Source: Antilocapra americana
Taxonomy: Eukaryota > Chordata > Mammalia > Artiodactyla > Antilocapridae
Assembly (NCBI GenBank): GCA_007570785.1
Contig: ML661885.1
Span: 38,868,033 to 38,932,032, forward strand
Direction: 5' to 3'
Length of the DNA: 64,000 nucleotides
A program made the position numbers and the translations under genes. A model generated the notes under the pieces. The model saw nothing but the letters and a program-made list of their open reading frames with translations, made no database searches and was not told the DNA's origin. This document shows, piece by piece, positions 11,285 to 21,789 of this stretch (position 1 is the first letter of the stretch; every line of letters begins with the position of its first letter).

Positions 11285-11390
11285 CTGATGAGGGAAATAG
11301 GCTTAGGGGCACCCAGCGTGTTGCTGGAGGACACATGGCTGGCAAACAAAGGAGTACTGACTTGAGACCCATAATTGATGCCTTAGTAGG
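11285..11390 (-). repeat. MIR-like fragment
   Basis: Antisense MIR signature: 'ctgatgagggaaataggctt' followed by 'acacatggctggcaaac', matching the reversed MIR order. Partial. Confidence 0.5.
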
Positions 11391-11774
11391 GTTATTTGTG
11401 ACAATTAAAGTGAGTTTAGCCTGAAGCTCTATTCTTTTCATTTCTGAAAATATAGGCAGATAATGGCAAGAAATGTTATATACTGACTGGCTAGAAGACT
11501 CGAGAAGAAAAGAACATAGACATCTGTGGCTAGATATTTACTCACTTACTCAATTCGATTAATATTTTTGAGGCATTTTTCTGTGCACAACTTTTTGTTA
11601 GGTTCTAGGGATTCAGCTGAATATGAGCTAGTCCCCTATCTTGAAAGAGCAAGAGATAATTAGGGAACAAGTTGCTAGAAGAAGGGGTATGTGGTGGCGA
11701 GGTACAGGAGCTAAGTCCCCTTGGTGGGGACAGTGATCTTCCAGTTTGTGTATCCCTGGTGTAGTTTGTGCAAT

Positions 11775-12255
11775 AGGTGAGCAATATTTCTTAAATACAT
11801 TTTAAAATAATGGTTAAAACACAGAACATAAAGTTACCATTTCAGCCATTTTTAAGTGTACAGTTTTGTGGCATTAAGCGCAACCATCACTGGTATGCAT
11901 CTCCAGAACTTTTCATTTTCCCAAACTGAAACTCCATACCTGTTATACAAAACCTTTTCCTTTCTGCCTGTCCACTAGTCCCTGGCCAGCACCCTTGATT
12001 CTAGTTCCTGTTTCTATGGATCTGACTACTTCAGATGTCTCATATAAGTGAAATCGTACAATCTTTGTCCTTTTGTGACTAGCTTGTTTTACTTAACGTG
12101 TCTTCAGGATTCACTTATATTGTAGCATGTGTCAGAACTTCCTTTCTTTTTAAAGCTGAATAATATTCCATTGTATGGATATAGCACATTCAAGGGACAC
12201 TTGTGTGACTTCCACCTTCTGGCTATTTTGAGTGATGCTGCTATGAACACAAACC
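11775..12255 (-). mobile_element. Old L1 LINE 3' region
   Basis: Antisense L1 with 'agtgtacagttttgtggcat', 'catataagtgaaatcgtaca' and 'gctgaataatattccattg', the order seen in old L1 3' regions. The same region recurs at 33.1 kb. Confidence 0.8.
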
Positions 12256-12325
12256 CTATAAAAGGTTTATCAGCCAGAGTCCTACTGGGCAGCAGATGAC
12301 ACACTCAAAAGGTTATATAGCTGGG

Positions 12326-12453
12326 GACTTCCCTGGTGGTCCAGTGGTTAAGACTCTTCACTTCCACTGCAGGGGTCATGGGTTTGATCCCTGGTTGGGA
12401 AACTAAGATCCTGCAAACTGCAGAACACAGCCCCCCCCCCAAAAAAAAAAGGT
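12326..12453 (+). mobile_element. CHR-type tRNA SINE
   Basis: Head 'ggacttccctggtggtccag', 'tggttaagactcttcacttc', B-box-like 'gggtttgatccctggttgg', then a C-run and an A-rich tail. A short imperfect duplication (ggttatatagctg / ggtataactg) flanks it. Confidence 0.9.
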
Positions 12454-12944
12454 ATAACTGAAAAAAGCTCGATGAAGGGACTGTAGTAGAAGTCCCTGCT
12501 TAACCTTGGTTTGGCTTTCTAAGGCTTCAGTTACTGGTGGTCAACCATGGTCTGAATATATTAAGTGGAAAATTCTGGAAATAATTCAAATCATGTGAAA
12601 TCTCACATTGTCCTGCTCCAACCCTGCCCAAGACGAGGTGAATTCCTTTGTCCAGAGAGTCCCACTCATTAGTCATTTAGAAGATCCACTATTGTGGTAT
12701 CTCAGTGCTTGTATTCAAGTCACCTTTATTTTCCTTAATAACGGCTTTAAACGGCAACAGTGGTGATGCTGGAAATTCGGATATGCCAAAGAAAGCTGTA
12801 AGTGCTTCCTTTAAGTGAGAGGTGAAGGTTCTTGACTTAACAAGGAAAGAAAAAAATCTCATGCTAAGGTTGGTGGGATTTATGGTAAGGATGAATCTAC
12901 TATCCATGAAATTGTGAAGAATTCATGCTAGTTTTTAAGAATTC

Positions 12945-13160
12945 ATTTACTCTTAATTGAAGGATAATTGCAATATTGTGTTGGTTTCTGCCATACGTAC
13001 ATGGACCAGCTGTGGGGATCCATGTGTCTACTCCTTCTTGAGCCTCCTTCCCACCTCCCACCCCATCCCACCTGTGTAGGTTGTCACAGAGCCCCGGTTG
13101 AGTTCCCTGAGTCACAGAGCAAATTCCCACTGGCTGTCGGTTTTACCTATGTAAGTTACC
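12945..13160 (-). mobile_element. Ruminant L1 3' end fragment
   Basis: Antisense L1 3' end: 'gtgttggtttctgccatacg', C-rich segment 'cctcccaccccatccca', 'gttgtcacagagccccggtt', 'cacagagcaaattcccactg'. It is of an older 3' UTR type than the 9.9-kb copy. Confidence 0.75.
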
Positions 13161-13865
13161 TCAAACTGCAAAAGTTATGGCACCAGTGCATGATAAATGC
13201 TTAGTTAAGATGGAAAAGGCATCAGATTTGTACAATAAGCTATTTTGAGAGAGGGGAAGAGATCACAAATTACTTTTATTACTGTATATTATTATAACTA
13301 TTCTATTTTTTTTCTTATTAATCTCTTACTGTGCATAGAGCATAAATTAAGCTTTCCCATAGCTCTGTATGTATGTATGATTGAACTGAATAGTTATGTA
13401 CGTACAGGAAAAATCATAGCATATATAGGGTTCAGGACTATTGTAGTTTTAGGCATCCACTGGGATCTTGGAATGTATTCCCCATGGAGAGGAGGGGACC
13501 ACTGTGTTCGGAAAGTTGTGGGTAATGTTAAGGGAAGTCACCTAGACTGGCTAGACAAGTGTGCAGGCCTTTACTACCCAGCCCTGAAAGGGTGACGGGA
13601 AAGAGCAGTTTCTGGAATTGCTCTTCAGCAGAATACAGCAACTGCCAACCTGTGGCCTGGCCGGGAGGCACCAGGTGAGTCAGTCCCAGCCACTCTTTTC
13701 TCCGCACTGCTGGTGTTCGATTGGCCAAACCATCCAAAGCCAGAGGGCCAGAAATTCGAGGACTACCTTTTTCATAGCAATCAGCCTCTCAGGGCTGAGG
13801 GCAGAGTGGAGAAGGGAGGAAGGTGGATCTGGAGGGACAAAGCAGACGGAATCCAGCACCAGGGA
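13161..13865. other. Unique sequence with a splice-like segment
   Basis: No repeat recognised. A 46-nt segment at 13,629-13,674 is bounded by a CTCTTCAG| acceptor-like and a CCAG|GTGAGT donor-like motif. It could be a cryptic or alternative exon, but no coding support exists. Confidence 0.35.
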
Positions 13866-13867
13866 GC

Positions 13868-13975
13868 ATTACGGTCATCCTTTACAGGTAAGGGAACATC
13901 AAGAGGCTGAGGGAACTAGCCTAGGTCGGTAGCTTGTGAATTGTGGAGCTGGGATTTCAACCCAGGGATGTATTT
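13868..13975 (-). repeat. MIR-like fragment
   Basis: Antisense MIR features: 'tacaggtaagggaacatcaa', 'gaattgtggagctgggattt', 'caacccaggga'. Diverged and partial. Confidence 0.5.
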
Positions 13976-14426
13976 TTCTTCTGCACATCCAGTTGGTTCT
14001 GGAATATTAGGGCTCTCAGAAGCCTGTATGTTTTGATTCTTTGATAATAATCTGATTTGCTCAACTGTCAAAATGTAGAGTGACTGCTCAGAAATCACCT
14101 CCCTCCCTTTCTTTTCCTAAATAACAACATGTATTTTGTAGATAGGTTTCATAGCTGATTGGTTATGTTTCAATAATAAATATGATTAGCTTTCTGTACA
14201 GTTGATGGGGGTGACAATATGTCCTTGAAACACACGTGAAAAAGACACAAGTTTGTCTTGTTTCCCTTTTAACTGAAGGCTTCAAAAGAGTTGACAGTGT
14301 AACCTGACTACTGAAACATTAATGAGATTTCGGCCACGGTGAAGAAAGAGTGTTGAGGATGAGGGAGGTGGTAGCTCCCTCCCTGCTATTCTGGCTAGAG
14401 GGGGTGCAGAGGGCAGAGTCTACCTC

Positions 14427-14461
14427 GGGGGTGGGGGTGGGGATGGGGTGGGGTGGGGGTG
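14427..14461 (+). repeat. G-rich tract, G-quadruplex potential
   Basis: Seven closely spaced runs of four to five G separated by T or AT (ggggg t ggggg t gggg at gggg t ...). The run pattern satisfies G4 sequence rules on the + strand. No gene context is known. Confidence 0.7.
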
Positions 14462-14693
14462 AGCCCTTCTCTCCTGGGGCATGACTCGAGGGGCTGTCTA
14501 GCCAGAAAAAGCTCTGTGGGAGCCTGATTATTATGGTTTCCAAGTACGCGAAGTACTGCGTTGGGGAGACCTATTCTAGGGCCAGAACTAGGCTCACTGT
14601 GAACACAACCGGCTGCTTTGCAAGGCCTCATATTTTCCATTCCCCGAGGTTGCAAGGCTGAGGCCATGGTGAGCAAGGTGGCCGAGGGCTTGT

Positions 14694-15025
14694 ATTAGTT
14701 TCCTGTGGCCTCTATAACAAATTACCACAAACTGGGTGGCTTAAAATAATAGAACTTCATTTTCTCACCGTTTTTGAGGCCAGAGGTCTGACATCAAGTT
14801 ATCAGCAGTGCCAGGCTTTTTCCAGAGGCTCTGGAGGAGAGCGTGTTGCTTTCTTCTCCTCGTTTCCGGTAGCTTTCGGCGCTTCTCGCTTTGAGGCTGC
14901 ATCACTTCTACTTCTGCCACCATGATCACCTGGCCCCCTCCTCTCCTCTGTGTGTCCCTTATAAGGACATTTGTTATTGCATTTAAGGCTCATCTGGATA
15001 GTAATTCTAGATAATTTGTTTCCCC
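14694..15025 (-). mobile_element. ERVL-MaLR (MLT1-type) LTR, 3' half
   Basis: Antisense LTR end 'ttagtttcctgtggcctcta', 'taacaaattaccacaaactg', 'ggtggcttaaaataatag', then 'tcccttataaggacattt'. It is interrupted by an L1 insertion and continues at 16,157. It is an old, non-coding solo-LTR-like relic. Confidence 0.75.
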
Positions 15026-15775
15026 CAGATTCATTGAAAAATGCTGACATATGTCACTGTAAGTTTAAGGGGTACCTACATACAGCAGGATGGTTGGATT
15101 TACGTGTAGTGTGAAATGATCACCAGAAAGGTTCAGCTAGCATCCAGAAAAGAAAAGGACGTTTCCCCTTGTGATGAGAACTCTTAGGATTTATTTTCTT
15201 TTAACATCTTTCCCATACATCACCCAGCATCATACTATACATTCTGTCCCTACTTATCTTACAATTGGAAGTTTGTACCTTTTGACCGTCTTCCTCCAAT
15301 TCCTTCTTCCCCCATCCTCTGCCTCTGGTAACCACAAATCTGATCTCTTTTTCTATGAGTTTTGTGGGGTTTAAAATTTTCTTTTGTTTTTATATTTCAC
15401 ATGTAAATGATATATAATATTTGTCTTTGTCTGACATTTCATTTAGTGTAATGCCTTCAAGGTCCATCCATGTTGTTGGAAATGGTAGGATTTTTCTCCT
15501 TTTTATGGCTGACTAATATTCCATTATATATATATATATATATATACTCCACAGCTTCTTTATCCATTCATTATCAGTTGAATAGGTTGTTTCCTTGTCT
15601 TGGCTATTGTAAATAATGTTGCTCTGAACATGGGGTTGCAGATACCTTTTTGAGTTAGTATTATCATTTTCTTTCGATTTATTCCCAGAAATGAAATTGC
15701 TGGATCATATGGTAGTTCTGTTTTTAATTTTTGAAGCTCTTTCATTCTGTTTTCCATAGTGGCTGTTGTTATTGT
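15026..15775 (-). mobile_element. L1 LINE nested in LTR (left part)
   Basis: Antisense L1 3' region: 'aaggtccatccatgttgttg', 'gactaatattccattatata', 'tcattatcagttgaatagg', 'gctggatcatatggtagttc'. It sits inside the LTR and is itself split by a BovB piece. Confidence 0.8.
15525..15546. repeat. (TA)n microsatellite
   Basis: About 11 TA units inside the L1, at the 'attccattgtgtatat' position of L1 where AT expansions commonly arise. Confidence 0.9.
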
Positions 15776-16007
15776 TTATTGTTCAGGTGCCAAGTCGTGT
15801 CAACTCTTTGCGACTTCATGAACTGCAGCATGCTAGGCTTCCCTATCCTTCACTATCTCCTGGAGTTTCTCAAATTCATGTCCATTGAGTCAGTAATACC
15901 ATTCAACCATCTCATCCTCTTTCACCCCCTTCTCCTCCTGCCCTCAATCTTTCCTAGCATCAGGATCTTTTCCAATGAGTTGCCTCTTCTCATCAGATGG
16001 CCAGAGT
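15776..16007 (-). mobile_element. BovB 3' end nested in L1
   Basis: Antisense BovB 3' sequence: 'gccaagtcgtgtcaactctt', 'tgcgacttcatgaactgcag', 'ctcaatctttcctagcatca', 'atcagatggccagagt'. It interrupts the L1 between 'ttccatagtggctg' and 'cccagtttacagtccc', which are contiguous in L1. Confidence 0.85.
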
Positions 16008-16156
16008 CCCAGTTTACAGTCCCATCAATAGTATACAGTGCTTCCCTTTGTTTTTGTCACATCCACATCAGCATTTGTGATTTCTTGTCTTTTTATTGAT
16101 GGCCATTCTAACAGTGGTGAAGTGCCATCTCATTATGGTTTTAATTTGCATTTTAC
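16008..16156 (-). mobile_element. L1 LINE nested in LTR (right part)
   Basis: Continuation of the L1: 'cagtttacagtcccatcaat', then 'gatggccattctaacagtgg' and 'ggttttaatttgcatttta'. The order matches antisense L1 ORF2. It ends where the LTR resumes. Confidence 0.75.
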
Positions 16157-16300
16157 AGGATGATCTTATTTCAAGATCCTCAACTTTATTACATCTGCAG
16201 AAACCCTTTTTACAAATAAGATGCCATCCACCTGTTCCTGGGGCTAGAATGTGGACATACCTTTAGCAGGGGTCCAGCATTCACCCCACAACAGAGCTCA
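16157..16300 (-). mobile_element. ERVL-MaLR (MLT1-type) LTR, 5' half
   Basis: Resumption of the LTR: 'aggatgatcttatttcaaga', 'attacatctgcagaaaccct', 'gaatgtggacataccttt', 'cattcaccccacaac'. Joined to 14,694-15,025 it gives the usual motif order. Confidence 0.7.
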
Positions 16301-18125
16301 AGTGTACAGTGTAATTCTTGATCTTCTGATTCTGTCATGATGCCCATAGATTTGGTTCCTATTGGTTCCTTCCCCTGGATCTTATACATGTTTTTGATTT
16401 GATCTATTGAAATTTTATTTTAACTTTAAATGACAAAGCAAACGAAATTCTTAGAATCTGTGCCATCACTTATTTCTGAAATGAAGGGGTGAATGAAAAA
16501 GGCTATCAAAACCCGGTTCAATCTTTGCTTTTGCTGAAAGTTTTCTGTGGTTTGCTTTGTCTGGTGGCCTTGGGGAAAGTGAATGGGAGAAGAGCAGCCA
16601 CAGGGCCCATTCTGGCTTCTCACCTGGGGTTGCAGGATGCTTTTAAAATCGTAATTGCTCAGATATTAGTATCTTTCAGGAACACGAAGCAGAAGCAGTA
16701 AAGGTTCAAGGTTTAGTTTTTTAAAAGGCATCGGCTTAGAAATGTGGTTTGTAAATACTGCCAGCCCATCAGCAAGCCTTTTATGCATGTGTTTTCAATA
16801 CTGAGCCTGAAACTGGGGCCTGTGTACACCACGCACGCAGGGTAAAGTCAAGGGTAACTCTGGCCAATACCTGGATAATTTGATAACTATAGCTCATCAA
16901 GTGGACTGTATCAAGAGAGTCCATAGCCTAGGGTGTAAATTATTCTGTTTGCTTGTCTGTATTGATCACTTTGACTGGGTAAGAACCAAACTTACCAAAC
17001 AGACCCTCTGTGCTATGGGGAGGTAGTTGTAATACGGGGAGGCATTTCTCTCCAGGGGGCAGTGAATTTTGGCTGCAGTTAAGAGAAAGAGGAAAGAAAA
17101 AGGAGGTAAAATACCCCTTCATGTTATTATGTTATGTCTTCTGTTGTAACATTGTTACTCTAGTTAATATTAATTTTGGATTTGTTTGCTTTGAATAGTA
17201 TACCTGAAGTACTGAGATACTTAGAAAATTTAGTCTCACCAGTTGAAGAAAACGATTTGCCTTGCATAAGACTGGATACACAATTAATGAGATGCAGTGC
17301 AAAAAGAAAATGGGTGGCCCTTGTTAAAAAGTTATAAAGAATTTCAAGATGGTATCAGTGAGCCTTAGAGCAAGCCAGGGTTCTTCTGAGCATAGTGCTT
17401 GTGTGGGCACAGGTCACCTGCCCATGAAGCTGGTCTGGAGTCACATAGATGCTTAGACTGGCATCTTCCAACTTACTGGCATCTTCTTGACCCCCAAAGA
17501 GAGACCAGGCTAGTTGGAGCAGATGCCATCTCTCGTCTCCTCTGCGTCTCTCTTCTCCTGTCTCTGTGCCCTGAGAGGCTGGTCTCTATCACCAGTATCA
17601 GTGTCCATCCTTGTCTTCTGATTTCTAGTGTAATTCAGCCTCTGGGGGTCCAGCCACTGTTGGGAGTGGGAGAGGAGAGGGAGGTAGAGAAGTTATTTCC
17701 TGAGTTCCCTCCTGCTGGCTTGCATGCCGCAGGGTGGCTGGTCTGTTGCGCCTGGCCGCGGCTCCATCCAGACAGCCTCTCCCTACCGCCATCCTCTTTG
17801 GGTGCCTTGAGTCACTCTTCCCCTGTGGCCCTCAGGCCTAGGATGGTCATGCTCCCTGCTACTGTGAGCCTAGCGTTCACTGCTTTCTCGAACCCCTCAC
17901 TGCTGTCTTCCCACTAGCCTCCTCCCTAGGATCCTCAGTGGAATCACAGAGATCTCTGGGCCCTAACAGAGCTGGCAACCCTCTGCCAGGGCTAGACCAC
18001 GGCTTGCGCTGCTGCGGAGCTAAAAGAGCGGCTCATGGCTCTGATAACACGTGACTACTACGTCAACTCCTGGGAAAGCAGGGCAGTCAGGAAGCAGTGT
18101 GTCCACACCGCAGTGGTGGAGAACG
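16301..18125. other. Unique sequence, no gene seen
   Basis: Mixed AT-rich (16.3-17.3 kb) and GC-richer (17.4-18.1 kb) unique DNA. A 172-residue open frame at 17,399-17,917 (+) has no recognisable domain, low-complexity composition and no splice or promoter context, so I do not call it a gene. Confidence 0.4.
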
Positions 18126-18129
18126 TGTG

Positions 18130-18305
18130 CCTGGAGGCAGGCGTATGAATTCTCTGGCATCATTTTGGGTGAGTCATCTCATCTGCAAAATGAGCATAAT
18201 GATAGTTCTTCGCCTCTGGGGTTGTTCTGGGCATGCAGTGACGTCACGTGGGCATCATGCTTGGCACAGTGCCTGCTCTGCTGTAGGTGCTCATGAGGTC
18301 TGGTG
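18130..18305 (+). repeat. MIR SINE
   Basis: Sense MIR 3' half: 'gtgagtcatctcatctgcaa', 'aatgagcataatgatag', 'cttggcacagtgcctgc', 'gtaggtgctcat'. Clear order, high divergence. Confidence 0.7.
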
Positions 18306-18870
18306 GCTTTTACCATTAGTCCTCTGGAGGGTCCCCTTGAGGAGATGCACTATCTACCTTGTCTCTGATCTGAACCAAGGTGCCACAGCCTCCCCTACAC
18401 CAGTGATTATCAAGTTTCACTGGTTCCCTGTTGTTTCGAGTTATTTCTGTCTATTTCAATGAGATGGTAGTGTTTTGGAGGCCAGAGATTCTATTTCCAG
18501 AATTGTCTTGGTACTAATCTAAGTTTCCAACTTCGTAGCTAGCACATCATTAAACAGTCAAGAAATATGTCTGGGCTAAATATAGTGACCATATAATTTA
18601 TTGTTCACACCAGGACACTTTTGAGTGTGAACAAGGGCAGCTTTTTGATGTTCATAACAAAATAGCAGGCGCAAACACTGATGTCCTAGGTAATCCAGGC
18701 ACACGGGGACATGTAATACTCCTAGTTAAGTGAGCCTCAAGATAGTCTTCCAAATGGGTTTTAAAGTTTGCCAGGCTACCCTCTTTGTGTTAGTCTGCCT
18801 TTGGTTTATGAAGTAAAAACTTGAGATTTCAATGACATAGAAAGAATGTGTTTGACACTCCTAGTAGATT

Positions 18871-19079
18871 GTTTTCTAAAAAATTTCTTATTGGAGTGCA
18901 GTTGTTTTACAGGGCTGTGTTAGTTTCTCCTGCACAGCAAAGTGAATCGGCCGAAGTGAGTCAGCTATGTGTATACATATATCCCTTCTTTTTTGGATTA
19001 TCTTCCGGTGTAGGTCATCACAAAGCATGGAGTAGAGTTCCCTGTGCTATACATTAGTTATCTATTTTATATATAGTTA
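18871..19079 (-). mobile_element. L1 3' end with exact 16-bp TSD
   Basis: Antisense L1 3' end: 'gctgtgttagtttctcctgc', 'gtatacatatatcccttctt', 'gagttccctgtgctatacat', 'tatctattttatatatagtt'. It has a perfect 16-bp TSD, acactcctagtagatt, at 18,855-18,870 and 19,080-19,095. Confidence 0.93.
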
Positions 19080-19619
19080 ACACTCCTAGTAGATTCTTGG
19101 CCCAGATTTGAGACCATAGGTCAGGACTTCTCGTACCAACAGAGACCTACTTTTATACTTTATTATCCTACTTTATATTGGGCACTTACTTACAGAACTT
19201 TCTTCTGTACCTACCTTCACTCCCTCCATTTAGTCTCCTAATTTTTGTTCTTCTTGGACAAAAATAGTGATCATTTATGTTTAAAAGATGGCAAAATAGA
19301 TTCATATACATATATTTTTCTGAACATCTCTATCTTTGTATTTCTGGTTGCCTAGGTGACATTTCCAAGAGAATGTGTGCTAATCTGCTATTATTAAAGT
19401 AGCGATAACATGAAAACTATTTTTAGGCTGTTGTATACCTTTCTTTTTCCTCCACCAGACCATGTAATTGGTTTATTTTTTCTGTTTCCATTATTAGGAG
19501 GCCATGTATAGCTTCCTTCCTCTGGTTCTAATTTGAGGGTTGATCAACTTTTTGAAAATTGACATAGTAATGCAGTACCTTCTCCATTCAGGAGAAGTAC
19601 TCCATCCATCAGTACTGAG

Positions 19620-19770
19620 TCTGTACTGATGAATGGTTAGATGGCATCATTGACTGAATGGACATGAGTTTGAGCAAACTCTGGGAAATGGTGAAGGACA
19701 GGGAAGCATGGCATGCTGAAGTCCATGGGGTGGCAGAGTGTCAGACACAACTCAGCAACTGAACAGCAAC
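19620..19770 (+). mobile_element. BovB 3' terminus
   Basis: Sense terminal BovB segment: 'gatggcatcattgactgaat', 'ggacatgagtttgagcaaac', 'gtggcagagtgtcagacac'. It ends in the 'caactgaacagcaacagca' tail and is strongly 5' truncated. Confidence 0.85.
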
Positions 19771-20218
19771 AGCAAGTCTGTATTGATTGTCTGCTTGGTT
19801 AATTGACACCAGTTATTTTTCCTACAGGTTGTCTAAGCCAGGCCTGGCTAAGGATATTTTTGGTAGAAGAGAAGGGGGATACAGAGGCAATCTGTAGCTC
19901 CATAGGGGACAGAACCCATCTCTGTAGCTGGATTAACCTGGCTTCAGCCTTAGTATTGGTGCTTACCAGCTGTATACCTGGAGCTGGTGTCTTAGTAACA
20001 ACTGCGCTGTGCAGGGACCTGCTTCCTGGGGCTTCTCTGAAGCTTGAGAAGGGTAGGTGGGCACCACGTGTGGGTGTGAGGGGCAGCTTCTCACAGGGAT
20101 ACTTGGGCTGCTCTTCAATATCCAAAGTGCAAGGCACCACCTTCATTTCAGACCAGAAATTAAAAATACTCAAATACACTAATGAGATAAATTAGGGAGA
20201 TCATTACATTCTTTTTCT

Positions 20219-20378
20219 AAAAATTATTTATTAATTTGGCTGTGCCGGGTCTTAGTTATGGCACTGGGGATCTTTTAGTCGTGACATGTGGGATCTAGTT
20301 CCCTGACCAGGGATTGAACCCGGGCCCCCTGCATTGGGACCCTGGAGTCTTAGCCACTGGACCACCAGGGAAGTCCCC
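20219..20378 (-). mobile_element. CHR-type tRNA SINE
   Basis: Antisense CHR: A-rich tail reads as 'aaaaattatttattaatttg', then 'gttccctgaccagggattga', 'acccgggccccctgcattgg' and the reversed head 'ggaccaccagggaagtcccc'. Confidence 0.9.
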
Positions 20379-20769
20379 GTATTCTTTGCTAAAATGATTT
20401 TTGTTTTAATAAACATTTCAGAGAATTTCCTTTAATGGTGAACACACCGCCAAGTGTGATTTTTCTAGTATTGAAGTTAAAAATTTAATTTACCCTCACA
20501 CTTTTAGGAGTATAACTGTAGTATTATTACTTATAATTCAAAGGCAGCAGAATTGATATTTGAATCGTTCACATAATTTACCATTTATGTAATGTATATA
20601 GGACATATATCTGTGTAGTAAGGGATTTTGAATGCTTATCTGGTTGTTATATGCACTTGGAAGGGAAATATTTAGCCTAATTCAGTATTAGGGCCTGGAA
20701 TACTGCCGATAGGGATCTGAGATTATTAATTTGGATTTTATGGCAAGTTTGAGAAGTGGGATAGACTTT

Positions 20770-20815
20770 TAGTTCAGTTCAGTAGCTCAGTCGTGTCCGA
20801 CTCTTTGCGACTCTT
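20770..20815 (-). mobile_element. 46-bp BovB tail insertion
   Basis: Only the last ~46 bp of the BovB 3' end ('agttcagttcagtagctcag', 'tcgtgtccgactctttgcga') is present, in antisense. It is bounded by a perfect 13-bp TSD (tgggatagacttt, 20,757-20,769 and 20,816-20,828). This is an extremely 5'-truncated but genuine retroinsertion. Confidence 0.9.
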
Positions 20816-20829
20816 TGGGATAGACTTTA

Positions 20830-21050
20830 ATATGTTATTTAACATGATTTAATATTGGAGTGTCATCCTGGGTGGAGTTCCTTTGGTTTTCACGCTTTTG
20901 CATTGTTATTTTATTTTGATACATAGATTTATCATTTACTATGCAGATTTATCAGAGTTGATGAATGAGGCAGATTGTTGCATCATTGCCCTGGAGTTTG
21001 TCTTGCTGCCCTTAAAGACAGGGGAAGGAGGGATGAAGCAAATGTACAGA
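20830..21050. other. Unique sequence
   Basis: AT-rich unique DNA between the BovB tail and the (AC)n tract; nothing recognised. Confidence 0.4.
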
Positions 21051-21053
21051 CAG

Positions 21054-21055
<2 letters not shown>

Positions 21056-21104
<49 letters not shown>
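21056..21104 (+). repeat. (AC)n microsatellite
   Basis: About 24 uninterrupted AC units, followed after 'gagata' by a further short (CA)5. Likely polymorphic. Confidence 0.95.
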
Positions 21105-21107
<3 letters not shown>

Positions 21108-21670
21108 ATACACACACATTTCTCTTTAGACTTGTGACCTAAAATTTCTAATAGGATATTTAAAGTAAGAGCTCTTTGATGGGATTTTGCTCTGTGACTT
21201 GTCGGAAGGGAAAGACTGGGGTGTGGGAAGTCTGTGATGCTGAGTTCCCATCACCTCACCCTTTGGAAGATATGACAGCCTTTTCCATATGAGATGAAAA
21301 GGCAAGTGGTGAGAATCAGAAGTCAAGTCTGACCTCTGAAGTTTCTGGGGAAAGCAACAGGAAGACTGTGCCTTGTAGTTTTCTAATCCAGGCACTTAAA
21401 GAATATGTTCCCCAGAGCTTGGGTGCTGTTTCCTTCATACCCTGATCCCTATCATTATAAAAGTAAGGCATTATCATGAAATTAAATGTGAAGATTATAG
21501 AAAATTCGAAAGAAGAAATAATAATCCGTATAGTCAAAGGCAAACAAAGTTAATATTTGGACATTTCCTTATTTTGGGGAGAGATTTTTCTTAGTTGCAT
21601 AGTCATGTTTGTATATAATTTTAAAATTATTTTTAATTTAACTGTATACTCCAAGCTGTGATGTTGTGAT

Positions 21671-21719
21671 ATAATAATAATGATGATGATAATAATAATA
21701 ATAATAATAATAATAATAT
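21671..21719 (+). repeat. (AAT)n microsatellite
   Basis: ATA/ATG trinucleotide tract: (ATA)n, three ATG-type variants (gatgatgat), then a run of about 11 ATA units. Confidence 0.95.
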
Positions 21720-21731
21720 ATTTGGTCTTTG

Positions 21732-21780
21732 CTCCCAGTTGCAACCTCCCAGGTTGCAAAACACCTCAAACTGCTGGGAG
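21732..21780. repeat. Nested inverted repeat (hairpin)
   Basis: Inner perfect arms ttgcaacct (21,739-21,747) and aggttgcaa (21,751-21,759) lie inside outer arms ctcccag (21,732-21,738) and ctgggag (21,774-21,780). It could extrude or fold in RNA. No known element family is recognised. Confidence 0.6.
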
Positions 21781-21789
21781 GGTGGCATG

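Noticed and set aside
17399..17917. 172-residue frame in unique DNA
   Set aside because: No recognisable motif, no exon boundaries, no second supporting signal.
21056..21104. Tandem repeats as a CRISPR array or satellite
   Set aside because: Simple dinucleotide tract with no spacers; the genome is clearly mammalian.
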